In this document: piece after piece, positions 25,312 to 33,205 of the stretch | Layout of the letters: every line of letters begins with the position of its first letter | Numbering within the stretch: the first letter of the stretch is position 1 | NCBI RefSeq assembly: GCF_020179835.1 | Contig: NZ_JAIUDA010000016.1 | Coordinates: forward strand, 1-43,694 | Length of the DNA stretch: 43,694 nucleotides | Source of the DNA: Pantoea sp. alder81 | GTDB taxonomy: Bacteria; Pseudomonadota; Gammaproteobacteria; Enterobacterales; Enterobacteriaceae | Direction: 5' to 3' | Position numbers and translations under genes: made by a program | Notes under the pieces: generated by a model | Database searches by the model: none | Told to the model about the DNA's origin: nothing | What the model saw: only the letters and a program-made list of their open reading frames with translations

Positions 25312-25679
25312 ACGTACCTCTACTATTATTATTTTGTTCTTTAGTTGTAGTCGTTTTTATGCCATTTGATAGGTCGACATGAAAAAATCGTTCACTGTCT
25401 GTTTAATGCCGCCTATTACGTCAAGTCAAAATGTTGGCTTCCTGAGTTCCGTCCACTCCAGGTCATTTGAACTTAGCTAAGTTGTACACTGTAGGCTGAT
25501 GTATGGTGAGATAAATGTCACAACCATTACATAAAAAATACTTTTCTTTTTATCAATTCAAAGTCGAACCAAAGCCATCCTAATCAAAAAAAATCGATAA
25601 ATTAATTAGAAATTCTTAATTCAATATAACATGCATTCTGCACACACCTCAGACCACTAAAACATTAGAATTTATTGTT

Positions 25680-25797
25680 GTACAAGTTATTCGGTATTGT
25701 ATAGGTTTGTCGGGCGGTTAGAGCCGCATGTAACGAATGATGCTTTGCATCGCCTCTGTAAGTGTTTTGGATTTCCACTTACAGAGGTATTTTTTAA
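25680..25797 (+). ncRNA. candidate small RNA ending in a strong hairpin terminator
   Basis: A perfect 12-bp stem (CCTCTGTAAGTG at 25753, CACTTACAGAGG at 25776, 11-base loop) followed by TATTTTTT forms a strong intrinsic terminator on the plus strand. The preceding 70 bases contain smaller hairpins (GGCGGTTAGAGCCGC around 25713). No open frame leads into the terminator, so the transcript is probably non-coding. The 5' end is a guess; a TATAGG box near 25699 is the best -10 candidate and no good -35 is seen. Confidence 0.4.
25753..25795 (+). terminator. strong intrinsic terminator
   Basis: Perfect 12-bp stem with 11-base loop and a TATTTTTT tail on the plus strand. See the candidate small RNA entry. 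Confidence 0.85.
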
Positions 25798-26159
25798 TTT
25801 GAGACCGAAACCCTGACGAACCAGTTAGGATTTATGGCATTTATAATACGTAGCTCGGTGTTTACTACTGCTAGCCGTGATATGTGAACCAGGCGATTTT
25901 AGTTTTCCCTGAACAAGCATCGTGATGAAAGAGTGACAGTTGAAGCTGCACTTCTTACATAAATGTCATCAACAAAATAACCTCTTATGGAGATTTCTGT
26001 TGCTTGGTATAGGAAGTGTCGATAGCAATGCTGACGCCTACCAAGCTGCACTGGGAATATAATTTAAGAGATGGCATTTGATATGACTTTCTGAACTTTT
26101 GCTGTGTGTAAAATCAAGTGAACAAGGATGTTTGTCTCCTCGCGTACCAACATAATATT

Positions 26160-26182
26160 GCCCCATGGAATGGGGCTTTTTT
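26160..26182 (+). terminator. intrinsic terminator, plus-strand orientation
   Basis: GCCCCAT, loop GGA, ATGGGGC, then TTTTTT. It faces the minus-strand gene ending at 26208 and has no plus-strand gene in front of it. Confidence 0.8.
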
Positions 26183-26207
26183 ACTGAAACAAACTGAGGC
26201 ATGCTCG

Positions 26208-26564
26208 TTATGACGTTTTACATTCCAGGGTAGCGATGCCAGCCGATGGCGTCTCAATCGTTACTTTCTTGTGAATTGCATTCCACAAAGAAATGGCCGC
26301 ATCAACAAGAACACTGAAGTGCTCTTTAATGCTATCCCAGTTCTCACCTAATACATCTGCCACTGCCTGAAGTGCCGCCATTACGCATTCTTTTTTAGAT
26401 TTACCAGCATTAACCTGTCCATGAAATGTTTTTTCAGCGTTTACGACAGCTTCACGCATAATTTGATAAAGCCTGAAACCATGATATGGGACGTTAAAGA
26501 GATCGAACTGGGATACACTGACGGAACTCATTACTGTATTAAGAGAAGTTAATTGCGGAGACAT
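26208..26564 (-). CDS. 118-aa protein downstream of holin, function unknown
   Basis: The start chosen is ATG 26564 with AAGG 7 bases upstream. Residues 35-110 are helical (MREAVVNAEKTFHGQVNAGK, then ALQAVADVLGENWDSI), vaguely like the C-terminal region of LL-H-type holins, but no membrane segment is present. It begins 8 bases after the holin stop and is probably co-expressed. The usual gene here would be an endolysin; no muramidase, amidase or transglycosylase motif is visible. Confidence 0.5.
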   Translation of the reverse strand: MSPQLTSLNTVMSSVSVSQFDLFNVPYHGFRLYQIMREAVVNAEKTFHGQVNAGKSKKECVMAALQAVADVLGENWDSIKEHFSVLVDAAISLWNAIHKKVTIETPSAGIATLECKTS

Positions 26565-26572
26565 AATCAACC

Positions 26573-26812
26573 TTAATGATCTGAACTGCTTGATTTAGAG
26601 GTGGGATATCGAGACGCCGTAAAACTGTTAATTTTGGCAAGCGTTAGCTTTCTTTTATAATAGAAATTAACACAAAAGGTCATTACAGCGAGCAATATGC
26701 CAATTATGAGACTGAGTACACTCCATTGCTGTGGAGTCAGCCAAGACAGTATGCTTTGAAGCATGGCACCAGCCGAAAAGCTGTAAGCAACTCCGGTGGT
26801 TAGTTTACTCAT
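26573..26812 (-). CDS. phage holin
   Basis: The protein is 79 aa from ATG 26812: MSKLTTGVAYSFSAGAMLQS, then ILSWLTPQQWSVLSLIIGIL and LAVMTFCVNFYYKRKL, a short N-terminal part followed by a strong membrane segment and a charged tail. This is the pattern of small class II/III-type holins in lambdoid prophages of enterobacteria, which open the inner membrane at the end of infection. A longer in-frame start at 26893 lies within the leader terminator and is rejected. It is the first gene after the Q leader. Confidence 0.75.
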   Translation of the reverse strand: MSKLTTGVAYSFSAGAMLQSILSWLTPQQWSVLSLIIGILLAVMTFCVNFYYKRKLTLAKINSFTASRYPTSKSSSSDH

Positions 26813-26875
26813 CGGGTTATAACCGGTCTGGGTCCGGGCGGACTTGATGTGCCCGGAAATGCCTTGTTGAGGCAT

Positions 26876-26906
26876 AAAAAAAGCCCTGACCAAAAAGGAC
26901 AGGGCT
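26876..26906 (-). terminator. leader terminator before the holin (tR'-like)
   Basis: On the minus strand AGCCCTGTCC, loop TTTTT and GGTCAGGGCT (10-bp stem with one mismatch) are followed by seven T. Just before it lies a perfect small hairpin GGGTCA-G-TGACCC (26922-26934). Position between the Q gene and the holin is that of the lambda late leader terminator that Q overrides. Confidence 0.8.
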
Positions 26907-26946
26907 GGAAATTTATCTATAGGGTCAGTGACCCATCGTTAGAACC

Positions 26947-26974
26947 AAAATAACACAAAAAATGGAAAAGTAAA
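26947..26974 (-). promoter_or_regulatory. candidate late promoter (pR'-like)
   Basis: On the minus strand TTTACT (26974-26969), 16 bases, TATTTT (26952-26947), about 45 bases before the leader terminator and 40 bases after the Q stop. Each hexamer matches 4 of 6 consensus bases. The location agrees with the lambda Q-pR'-tR' arrangement. Other AT-rich boxes exist here, so the exact site is uncertain. Confidence 0.45.
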
Positions 26975-27011
26975 TAGCAAGCTATAATATAGTTCGATGA
27001 TTAATAGCACG

Positions 27012-27713
27012 CTACTTTATAAGGCGATTAAGCTGCTTTTCAGCCCACGCTTCTTCCTCATCAAGACGCGTGATAAGACTGAAGTAGAGATTCTTGAGGC
27101 ACTTGTTCCAGACATCACGGGATATTTTGTCTGTAATCTGAGTAAGCGCCCGGTACACCACGGTAGCCGGTATGCGTGAATACCCGCGCCCGTCACAGCG
27201 CTTGCAGTTTTTATAAACCGGAACGCCCTGGAGTGCAGTTTTCTGACGATCAATAGAAACTCCTCGTCCCCGGCAATCCTTGCAGGATGCGCGAGTGAAG
27301 CCTTTCCCCTGACATTTGACACATGCTTTTCCAGAATGCATCCCTGAACCATTGCAAACATGACATTTCGTTTGGGTTTGAGCGCTTCTGGACCAGTCTG
27401 AAAAAGCATACTGCGCGATGACACTAACCACCTTTCGGCGCTCTGACTCAGAGAGTTTGCTCATAACAGGATATCCACATGCGACTTTTATACCTTCGCT
27501 GCTGAGCAGCGACACGGCTCTTTCAACATCAGAAGTCATGAGAAATGTTTTACCGCAGAAGGCACTGTATCCCAGTGGAAAACGGCTTTGAAGAATCCCT
27601 GTAATGTTCAGGAAATCTTTAGATGAAAGCACATTCGCATATGGGCCATTGCCCCGCTGTTGAAAATTACACGTTCGTGGGTTCTGAAATTTAATAAGAT
27701 GTTCAAGTTTCAT
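27012..27713 (-). CDS. Q: antitermination protein Q, lambda-like with extended zinc region
   Basis: The protein is 233 aa from ATG 27713 (AAGGA 9 bases upstream; a frame start at 27773 is less likely). The N-terminus (SAFCGKTFLMTSDVERAVSL) and the C-terminal part (GYSRIPATVVYRALTQIT) align by eye with lambda Q (207 aa). Between them are four CxxCxGxG-type motifs (CHVCNGSG, CVKCQGKG, CKDCRGRG, CKRCDGRG) whereas lambda Q has two. Q loads on RNA polymerase at the late promoter and lets it read through terminators; several terminators in the late operon would depend on this. Confidence 0.88.
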   Translation of the reverse strand: MKLEHLIKFQNPRTCNFQQRGNGPYANVLSSKDFLNITGILQSRFPLGYSAFCGKTFLMTSDVERAVSLLSSEGIKVACGYPVMSKLSESERRKVVSVIAQYAFSDWSRSAQTQTKCHVCNGSGMHSGKACVKCQGKGFTRASCKDCRGRGVSIDRQKTALQGVPVYKNCKRCDGRGYSRIPATVVYRALTQITDKISRDVWNKCLKNLYFSLITRLDEEEAWAEKQLNRLIK

Positions 27714-27884
27714 CGAGAATAATCCTTCAGATACGATATCGAGCACACATAATCTGAAGGATTGAAAGTTCATTTTTCTGAATATATCGAGTGTATTTAA
27801 TGAGCAGCACTATCTAAAAACCGAACAAGCATAAGATGGGGATATTCAGATTCATAAAAACACACCTGAGAATTGCGGCAGCTG

Positions 27885-28580
27885 TTATTTATGCTCCATC
27901 ATTAAGCGCTCATGCACAACATTGAGTTTTATTTCGTCTGAATAGTTGAGCCCAAAATATGGACTGAGATATTCTGTTAATGCATTGAAAATTGAATCAT
28001 CAAATTCATCCTCAGAAGTCACATAGATTTCGGTTGCCCATAGAAATGACTTACCATTTTCGTCAGTCGCTTGATTGTCGTAGGCCCTGAAAGTAAGACG
28101 AGCGTTATAATAAGTGTGATAGTTTACTGCTTTTCTGTAACCAGTGATGCCATAATTTGGTTCAACTACCTTGTGAGAGACGTAAGCATGCTGTTTGCGG
28201 TCATAAGTGGTTCGATCTCGAGTGACAACATCCGTTACTCCATAAATTGCCTCTTCATACTCATAGGTAGTCGTATGCGAATAAACGGGCGTGATCTCAA
28301 CTCTAATTAACTGACGTGGATTGTCAGAATTTCCTTTAAGTTCATAGCCTCTTACTGAAAGAGATTGGTTAAGAGCCTTTTGAACATCAGAAAAAATCCT
28401 GAGTTTGCGCTTCGATTGATTAACTCCATATAAAACAGAGTAGTATGTACGAGGTATGTTTTGCCCTGCGACTTTGGGATTGGTTCTAGCATTGATGGTG
28501 ATTGAGTCTTGTACAGGGAAGAAAAAAGCACAGCTGGTAAGTGATAAAATCAGTAAAATGATCGAATAAATTTTTTTCAT
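27885..28580 (-). CDS. lipoprotein of unknown function
   Basis: The protein is 231 aa from ATG 28580 with GGAGGA 6 bases upstream; the frame reaches 28628. It has a lipoprotein signal MKKIYSIILLILSLTSC with lipobox LTSC (Cys17). The mature part is beta-rich with many Tyr/Thr (TYYSVLYGVNQSKRKLRI), somewhat like DUF4136-type periplasmic lipoproteins. It is upstream of Q on the same strand with no replication genes in between; it may be a lysogenic conversion gene or a host gene at the prophage edge. Confidence 0.65.
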   Translation of the reverse strand: MKKIYSIILLILSLTSCAFFFPVQDSITINARTNPKVAGQNIPRTYYSVLYGVNQSKRKLRIFSDVQKALNQSLSVRGYELKGNSDNPRQLIRVEITPVYSHTTTYEYEEAIYGVTDVVTRDRTTYDRKQHAYVSHKVVEPNYGITGYRKAVNYHTYYNARLTFRAYDNQATDENGKSFLWATEIYVTSEDEFDDSIFNALTEYLSPYFGLNYSDEIKLNVVHERLMMEHK

Positions 28581-28825
28581 TAATCCTCCACCATCAGCAG
28601 CTTTCACCCTAGCGGAAACGAAGTTCATTTTTATGAGTTATTACTTAGAAGCACCCTACAAGCTGATTAAAAACGGATATCTATCTGGATATACATATGC
28701 GAATTTTTGTAGTCGTGGCTCATGTTGCCAAGAAAAGTAACTAATCAGTGATGTTTATACGCAGCAAGTAAAATGTCTATAAAAACACTTGGTGCCAGAT
28801 ATTTATGAGAAGAAAACGGGAGAAC

Positions 28826-28848
28826 ATACCCCCTCATGTAGGGGGTAA
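28826..28848. repeat. perfect G/C hairpin after the small HTH gene
   Basis: ATACCCCCT and AGGGGGTA form a stem of 7-8 bp around CATGT just beyond the stop of the gene ending at 28853. No T-run follows in either direction, so it may be a stabilising or rho-assisted 3' end. Confidence 0.4.
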
Positions 28849-28852
28849 AAAT

Positions 28853-29107
28853 TCAAACTTTATGAATAAATCTACTGGATAATTTTTCCTGAGGAAGGTC
28901 TTTCCTGTCTTTTTTTGTCACCCGGCACCACATGCTTATCAGGGCTTCCCCCTTGTGATGACGGGGCACAGAACCTTTTTTCCAGCCGATAAGCGTAGAC
29001 GCCACAACGTCAATTTCACTGGCAATACTTTGCAGTGAATACCCCGCGCGGTTGATATCAGCCAAAACCCTGAACCAGTCAATCTTATAAGCGTGAACTA
29101 CTGGCAT
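28853..29107 (-). CDS. small helix-turn-helix DNA-binding protein
   Basis: An 84-aa protein with a Cro/XRE-type HTH at residues 16-46 (INRAGYSLQSIASEIDVVAS, then TLIGWKKGSVP). The motif YSLQSIAxEIxVxxSTxxGWKxG resembles small phage-associated regulators. It lies 19 bases after the LuxR-type gene and probably shares its transcript. Target unknown; it could regulate prophage or fimbrial genes. Confidence 0.65.
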   Translation of the reverse strand: MPVVHAYKIDWFRVLADINRAGYSLQSIASEIDVVASTLIGWKKGSVPRHHKGEALISMWCRVTKKDRKDLPQEKLSSRFIHKV

Positions 29108-29126
29108 TTTCCGATTTCCCGGACCT

Positions 29127-29723
29127 CTACAGATGGATGAGTGCTTTTAAACTTCTTAAGCCCAGCTTGTTTGCACAGTTTTTTCTGTGATGATACAGCG
29201 TCTTCAGGCTAATATTAAAAAATGACGCTTGCTGAGCCGCACTCATACCCTTGACATAGCCATCGATGATCCGCATCTCACGGCATGACAAGCTGCAACG
29301 AGATTTTCTTAGAACAGGCTTATCAATTTTTTCACTAATTATGTGACTGATGTAAGCACCGGCCATTCCCGGGTGTAGAACGTAGTCAAGGACATTAAAT
29401 CTTTTCAGTATTGCACGTCTTTCTGCATTCATAAGTTCAAGCCCATCAGTGAAAATCAATAAGTTACCATTCGCTTCTGCATTCAACTTCAGGAACAGAC
29501 TGAACCAGAGAGGGAAAAAATCCTTATGACTGATAAACATTACTGCCAGTGAATACCACCCCTCCCTGCACGCTGATTGACGGTGCTCAAGCTGGCTTAA
29601 ATCTTTCGCGAAGACTGTTTTTTTGCATTTTAAGAGGCTTTCAAATTCGATCAACCTAAAAACACCGCAATGGAGAATACTCTGCTCCCCAAACACCAAC
29701 ACACATTTCTCTCTGCCGAACAT
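29127..29723 (-). CDS. LuxR-family transcriptional regulator
   Basis: A 198-aa protein with a C-terminal LuxR-type HTH (SCREMRIIDGYVKGMSAAQQ, then ISLKTLYHHRKNCANKLG). The N-terminal part resembles a receiver-like fold without an evident phosphoacceptor set, as in the BglJ/RcsA/EcpR group. Such regulators often control fimbriae or capsule; a decayed fimbrial cluster lies divergently 600 bases away, which agrees with that. The precise target is unknown. Confidence 0.75.
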   Translation of the reverse strand: MFGREKCVLVFGEQSILHCGVFRLIEFESLLKCKKTVFAKDLSQLEHRQSACREGWYSLAVMFISHKDFFPLWFSLFLKLNAEANGNLLIFTDGLELMNAERRAILKRFNVLDYVLHPGMAGAYISHIISEKIDKPVLRKSRCSLSCREMRIIDGYVKGMSAAQQASFFNISLKTLYHHRKNCANKLGLRSLKALIHL

Positions 29724-30199
29724 ATTGATACTTCCTTTTAAAATCGAAGCACAAAACGTTAAAGCAAAATATTTCTATGTGGAAATCAATAAAAATCCCC
29801 AAAACCGACGATCGTTAAATTTTACTAATATATACAACTTCCTAAAAAACAGAGACCAACCTGAGATAAACTGATGTTGTGAATCATTATTTCTTGAGAT
29901 GCAAACAGCTATTGTTATCTCAGTTAGGAGAAACACCTAGGTATAATTCGCCCCTGGGATTGCACTGGTGAGGTTATTTTTTTAACCAAAAAAACCACTT
30001 AAAATGAAACTGATTGAGTCGCTGAGGCATCCTAATAATTTCGACTAAAAAGCCATGCCGTATGAAAATGTCATTATGACTTTCATATCTAAACTTAAAT
30101 TATGTCTTTGCAACACATACTTACCGATGAGTGTGAGGCGAAGCCTTAAATTTGTTACCGGATATCAGAACAATCGGTACAGGGAATGAACGGGGCTGA
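29724..30199. other. AT-rich intergenic region with inverted repeat
   Basis: No gene is seen. CTGAGATAA at 29861-29869 and TTATCTCAG at 29915-29923 are exact reverse complements 45 bases apart, located about 140-200 bases upstream of the LuxR-type gene and between it and the fimbrial remnant. They could be paired regulator sites or the base of a long hairpin. Confidence 0.45.
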
Positions 30200-30409
30200 T
30201 ATGAATATAAAGACCTGACTTCATTTGTTTCTTCAAACGACAGCGTCGAAGTTTCCAGCGGCGATTTTATTGCTTCACTCGAAGCACTTAGTGGACAGCA
30301 AGTCACTCTAGGTAAAGTTAATGCACAATTACATGTCATTATTATTTTCCAGTACAGTTCTGTTTACATTTATTATGTTCTATTCACCTTCTTCAATATC
30401 TATAGTTAA
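30200..30409 (+). pseudogene. fimbrial subunit C-terminal remnant
   Basis: The plus-strand frame beginning after a TGA reads like the end of a chaperone-usher fimbrial subunit: GDFIASLEALSGQQVTLGK followed by VNAQLHVIIIFQY, corresponding to the alternating hydrophobic C-terminal strand (G-x-V-N-A-x-L-x-V-x-I-x-F-x-Y). A shifted frame just upstream (SVQGMNGADMNIK) may be the preceding part. There is no intact N-terminal part or start. It is directly followed by the chaperone remnant, the usual gene order. The call is by pattern recognition. Confidence 0.45.
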
Positions 30410-30798
30410 CGTGGATAGAACCCGGATTGTATTTAACAAACTGATACATCAAAATCAATCATGTTAAAAAATGATAGTGACCATCCTGCACTGGTCCTGA
30501 TGCGGACCGACGAGGGTGAAATTGATAGAACCCCTGACAGTATCATACCCCCTGTTATCGCGCTCCCTCCCGTAAGCAAAGTGTTCGGTGGTGAACTTCG
30601 CTCAATAATGCTGATTGTAACCTCCAGAAGACAACAAAAAAAATAGGGCAAGAGACGCTTTACTGGCTCAGGATTTTCCAAAGTAATTCAACTGGAAAGG
30701 ATTTTCTTGTTCAGACAGCATTTTGCAGTTACCGCTTCGATATTCTATCTCTTCAATGCCAGAGCTTATCTTTTAGTTCAACCAGCTGGGTTATTTGA
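30333..30798 (+). pseudogene. PapD-like fimbrial chaperone, frameshifted and truncated
   Basis: Three frames together give a periplasmic pilus chaperone N-terminal domain. Frame 1 (ATG 30333): signal peptide SLLFSSTVLFTFIMFYSPSS and the first strands VNVDRTRIVFNK. Frame 2 (30440-30646): SIMLKNDSDHPALVLMRTDE and the G1-region PPVIALPPVSKVFGGELRSI. Frame 3, after a run of eight A near 30636: GQETLYWLRIF, matching the conserved 'DRETLYWLNI' of this family. The C-terminal domain is missing. Two single-step frameshifts and truncation make it non-functional. No usher or adhesin follows. Confidence 0.65.
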
Positions 30799-31068
30799 AG
30801 ACGGTATGAGTAAAACTCACAAATGCATCGCATTGCGTTCAGCTCGACGAAAATGCACACATTAAAAATGAAGTTTAATAATTAATGCTTACTTTGTCCT
30901 CCCAAAACGATTTTTTCATCTTGATTTGAGCCGCCCGGCTATCTATGAACACGCTGGGCGGTCTGATACGTGGAAGACTTAATATCAACACTCATATAAG
31001 GTGATTATATTGAGATACTCTTTTATTCAGTGATGCATGAATAAAGTTCCTCCCAATCTTTATTTAGG

Positions 31069-32577
31069 CTATGCCTGACCTGCAGCAAATCCCGGCAGAA
31101 ACCGGCTTACATCCACTTCCATAAACTGTGAGCGCTTAAAGTCAGATTTAAGCTCATAGGGAACCGTACAATCATAGATAGTCTTGCAGGTAATCCCCGG
31201 TGCGCGTATGGAAGGACTAAAAGCCGGATGCTGAGAAGGGTCAAGCGGATGACAGCGGACGCCCGGTATAAAAATTGTATCAACATCACCCTGATAACGC
31301 GTCGTCATCGCCCATATGACATCGCTCAGATCAAAAATATCGACGTCTTCATCAACAAGGAAAACGTGTTTTAATTCTGAGAACGCTGAGAATGCCAGTA
31401 AAGCTGCCTGTCGCTGGCGCCCCTCATCCTGTGGACCTCGCTTATTAATCTGTAAGACAGCCATGTACTTACCGGTTCCCGGCGACGGGCAATGTACATT
31501 TTTAACCAAGCCCGGCAGCGCTCTTTCGACCATATCCAGAATGCTGGCTTCAGTCGGAATGCCGGCAAGATTCGTATGTTCGTCGCTCGGCCCGATGCAG
31601 GTCTGAAGAATAGGATTTTTACGGTGCGTTACGGCCTTAACCTTAATGACCGGCACGGCGGCCTGGGCCTCTCCGGTATAACCAGGGAATTCCGGCATCG
31701 CTTTACCGCTGTGCGTATGCTGGTCCTCCTGCACCCGGTAATCCGGTATCAGCTCGCCTTCAATGACAATTTCAGCATTGGCTATTGCCCTGGCGTTCAC
31801 AGACACCCCCTGGACAAGCTCAACGGCGCGGCCCCGCAGGCCGCCTGCAATCGCCAGCTCGTCAAAGCCAAGAGGTGTGGTGGGTGGCTCAAAGCAAGCA
31901 CCAATTTCAATAGCAGGATCAACGCCAATACTGATGGTGATGGGCAATGCCTGTCCGGCCTGCTCTGCTTTGATTCGGAACTGATCGAGATGGCGACCCG
32001 GCACGAAATACATTGAAATCTCATCACGACCCTGCACGCACAAACGATGGATGGTGACATCATGTTCGCCCGTTTCCGGGTCAGCCGCGTAACACATTCC
32101 CATCGTAAAATAGGGACCTGCATCTTCAGGCGTGTTGGTGGGAGCCGGCAGCAATGTGCGGATATCAAAATCATCATCCGAAGCGAGATGAACAACCTCC
32201 TGGCACACGGCCTGTTCTGCCGGGATCACCACGGGAGCAATCGCAGAATGTACGGATTTCCGCAGGAGCTGCGCCAGTTCTTCCTTCGGTACGCCGAAAA
32301 GGCGAGCGACACGCTGACGGGACGCCAGTAATCCGATTAAAACCCGGAAGTTGTCATAGCCTTTAATCGTGTTAAACACCATCGCCGGCCCCGTCCGGGT
32401 CGGCCGCATAACGGTACCACCGGCTCCCACATAGCGATAAACGCCTGACAGCTCAGCAGCGGGGTCAACCGGCTCGCTGGTTTCGACATATTCATTCTCG
32501 TATTTGCTGAGGATCTCCAGGGCAGATCGTAAATCGTAGGTCTGGTTAGCCGGCAGGTTTTGCTTGACGTCTGACAT
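31069..32577 (-). CDS. lpdC: UbiD-family decarboxylase, gallate decarboxylase LpdC-like
   Basis: The 502-aa protein aligns by eye over its full length with LpdC of Lactobacillus plantarum: AELSGVYRYVGAGGTVMRPT, LPAPTNTPEDAGPYFTMG, FEPPTTPLGFDELAIAG, NAEIVIEGELIPDYRVQED, GKAMPEFPGYTGEAQ and HVFLVDEDVDIFDLSDVIWA. LpdC uses prenylated FMN for non-oxidative decarboxylation of gallate or protocatechuate. UbiX-type genes make the prenyl-FMN; one lies just upstream. Substrate choice (gallate, protocatechuate, 4-hydroxybenzoate) cannot be read from sequence. The small D subunit often found in such operons is not seen within 250 bases downstream. Confidence 0.88.
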   Translation of the reverse strand: MSDVKQNLPANQTYDLRSALEILSKYENEYVETSEPVDPAAELSGVYRYVGAGGTVMRPTRTGPAMVFNTIKGYDNFRVLIGLLASRQRVARLFGVPKEELAQLLRKSVHSAIAPVVIPAEQAVCQEVVHLASDDDFDIRTLLPAPTNTPEDAGPYFTMGMCYAADPETGEHDVTIHRLCVQGRDEISMYFVPGRHLDQFRIKAEQAGQALPITISIGVDPAIEIGACFEPPTTPLGFDELAIAGGLRGRAVELVQGVSVNARAIANAEIVIEGELIPDYRVQEDQHTHSGKAMPEFPGYTGEAQAAVPVIKVKAVTHRKNPILQTCIGPSDEHTNLAGIPTEASILDMVERALPGLVKNVHCPSPGTGKYMAVLQINKRGPQDEGRQRQAALLAFSAFSELKHVFLVDEDVDIFDLSDVIWAMTTRYQGDVDTIFIPGVRCHPLDPSQHPAFSPSIRAPGITCKTIYDCTVPYELKSDFKRSQFMEVDVSRFLPGFAAGQA

Positions 32578-32638
32578 AATGACTCCTGAAAGGTGTTAGG
32601 GAAGTGCATGTTTACGGGCATGTGAAAATGCCACGCGC

Positions 32639-33205
32639 TCATCGGCTGAGGCCTTTCCAGCGCGTCGCGTCGGGCATATTGATGCCGAACTGATCGAGGA
32701 CGCGCCCGGCAATGTGCTGTTCGACATCGGCAAGGGTGGATGGGTGGTTATACCAGGCCGGAACGGGGGGAATGATGCTGACTCCCATTCGGGACAGCGC
32801 GAGCATATTTTCAAAATGAATGGTATTGAGGGGCGTTTCACGCGGCACAAGCACAAGCTTGCGCTGCTCTTTAAGGATGACATCAGCTGCGCGGCCAATC
32901 AGGCCTTCCGCATAACCGCTGCGAATGCCAGCCAGCGTCTTCATACTGCAGGGGATGATAATCATCCCGTCGGTAATGAACGATCCGGAAGAGAGTGTTG
33001 CAGCCTGATCGCCCGCATTATGATACACATCTGCCATCTCTTTAAATTCGTTCAGGTGCAGACCCGTCTCATGCTCCAGCGTGGTCTTACCCCATCGTGA
33101 AATAATGAGATGGGTTTCCACATCAGGTATTGCACTGAGTTTTCTCAGGAGCGCGACGGCAAGCGGTGCACCCGTAGCGCCCGTAACTCCGACTATGATC
33201 CTCAT
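32639..33205 (-). CDS. flavin prenyltransferase, UbiX/LpdB-like
   Basis: A 188-aa protein of the usual length. MRIIVGVTGATGAPLAVALL is the FMN-binding start; SSGSFITDGMIIIPCSMKTL, GLIGRAADVILKEQRKLVLV and ETPLNTIHFENMLALSRMG are the UbiX hallmarks. It makes prenyl-FMN from FMN and dimethylallyl phosphate for the UbiD-type enzyme. It is 61 bases upstream of the decarboxylase on the same strand and divergent from the LysR gene. Confidence 0.9.
   Translation of the reverse strand: MRIIVGVTGATGAPLAVALLRKLSAIPDVETHLIISRWGKTTLEHETGLHLNEFKEMADVYHNAGDQAATLSSGSFITDGMIIIPCSMKTLAGIRSGYAEGLIGRAADVILKEQRKLVLVPRETPLNTIHFENMLALSRMGVSIIPPVPAWYNHPSTLADVEQHIAGRVLDQFGINMPDATRWKGLSR

Larger units (their letters stand above)
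25312..26157. other. 846-bp AT-rich gap without a protein gene
   Basis: No supported coding frame is seen on either strand. In lambdoid layouts this place, between holin and terS, would hold endolysin and spanin genes. It contains a candidate plus-strand small RNA with a strong terminator (25753-25795) and ends at another plus-strand terminator (26160-26182). Confidence 0.5.

Noticed and set aside
26812..26893. N-terminal extension of the holin
   Set aside because: It would start within the leader terminator; ATG 26812 gives a normal holin.
30121..30339. Minus-strand 72-codon frame
   Set aside because: Opposite the fimbrial subunit remnant; no ribosome site and no protein-like pattern.
30433..30681. 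Minus-strand 82-codon frame
   Set aside because: It lies opposite the PapD-like chaperone remnant, whose plus-strand frames match a known family; the minus frame is a shadow.
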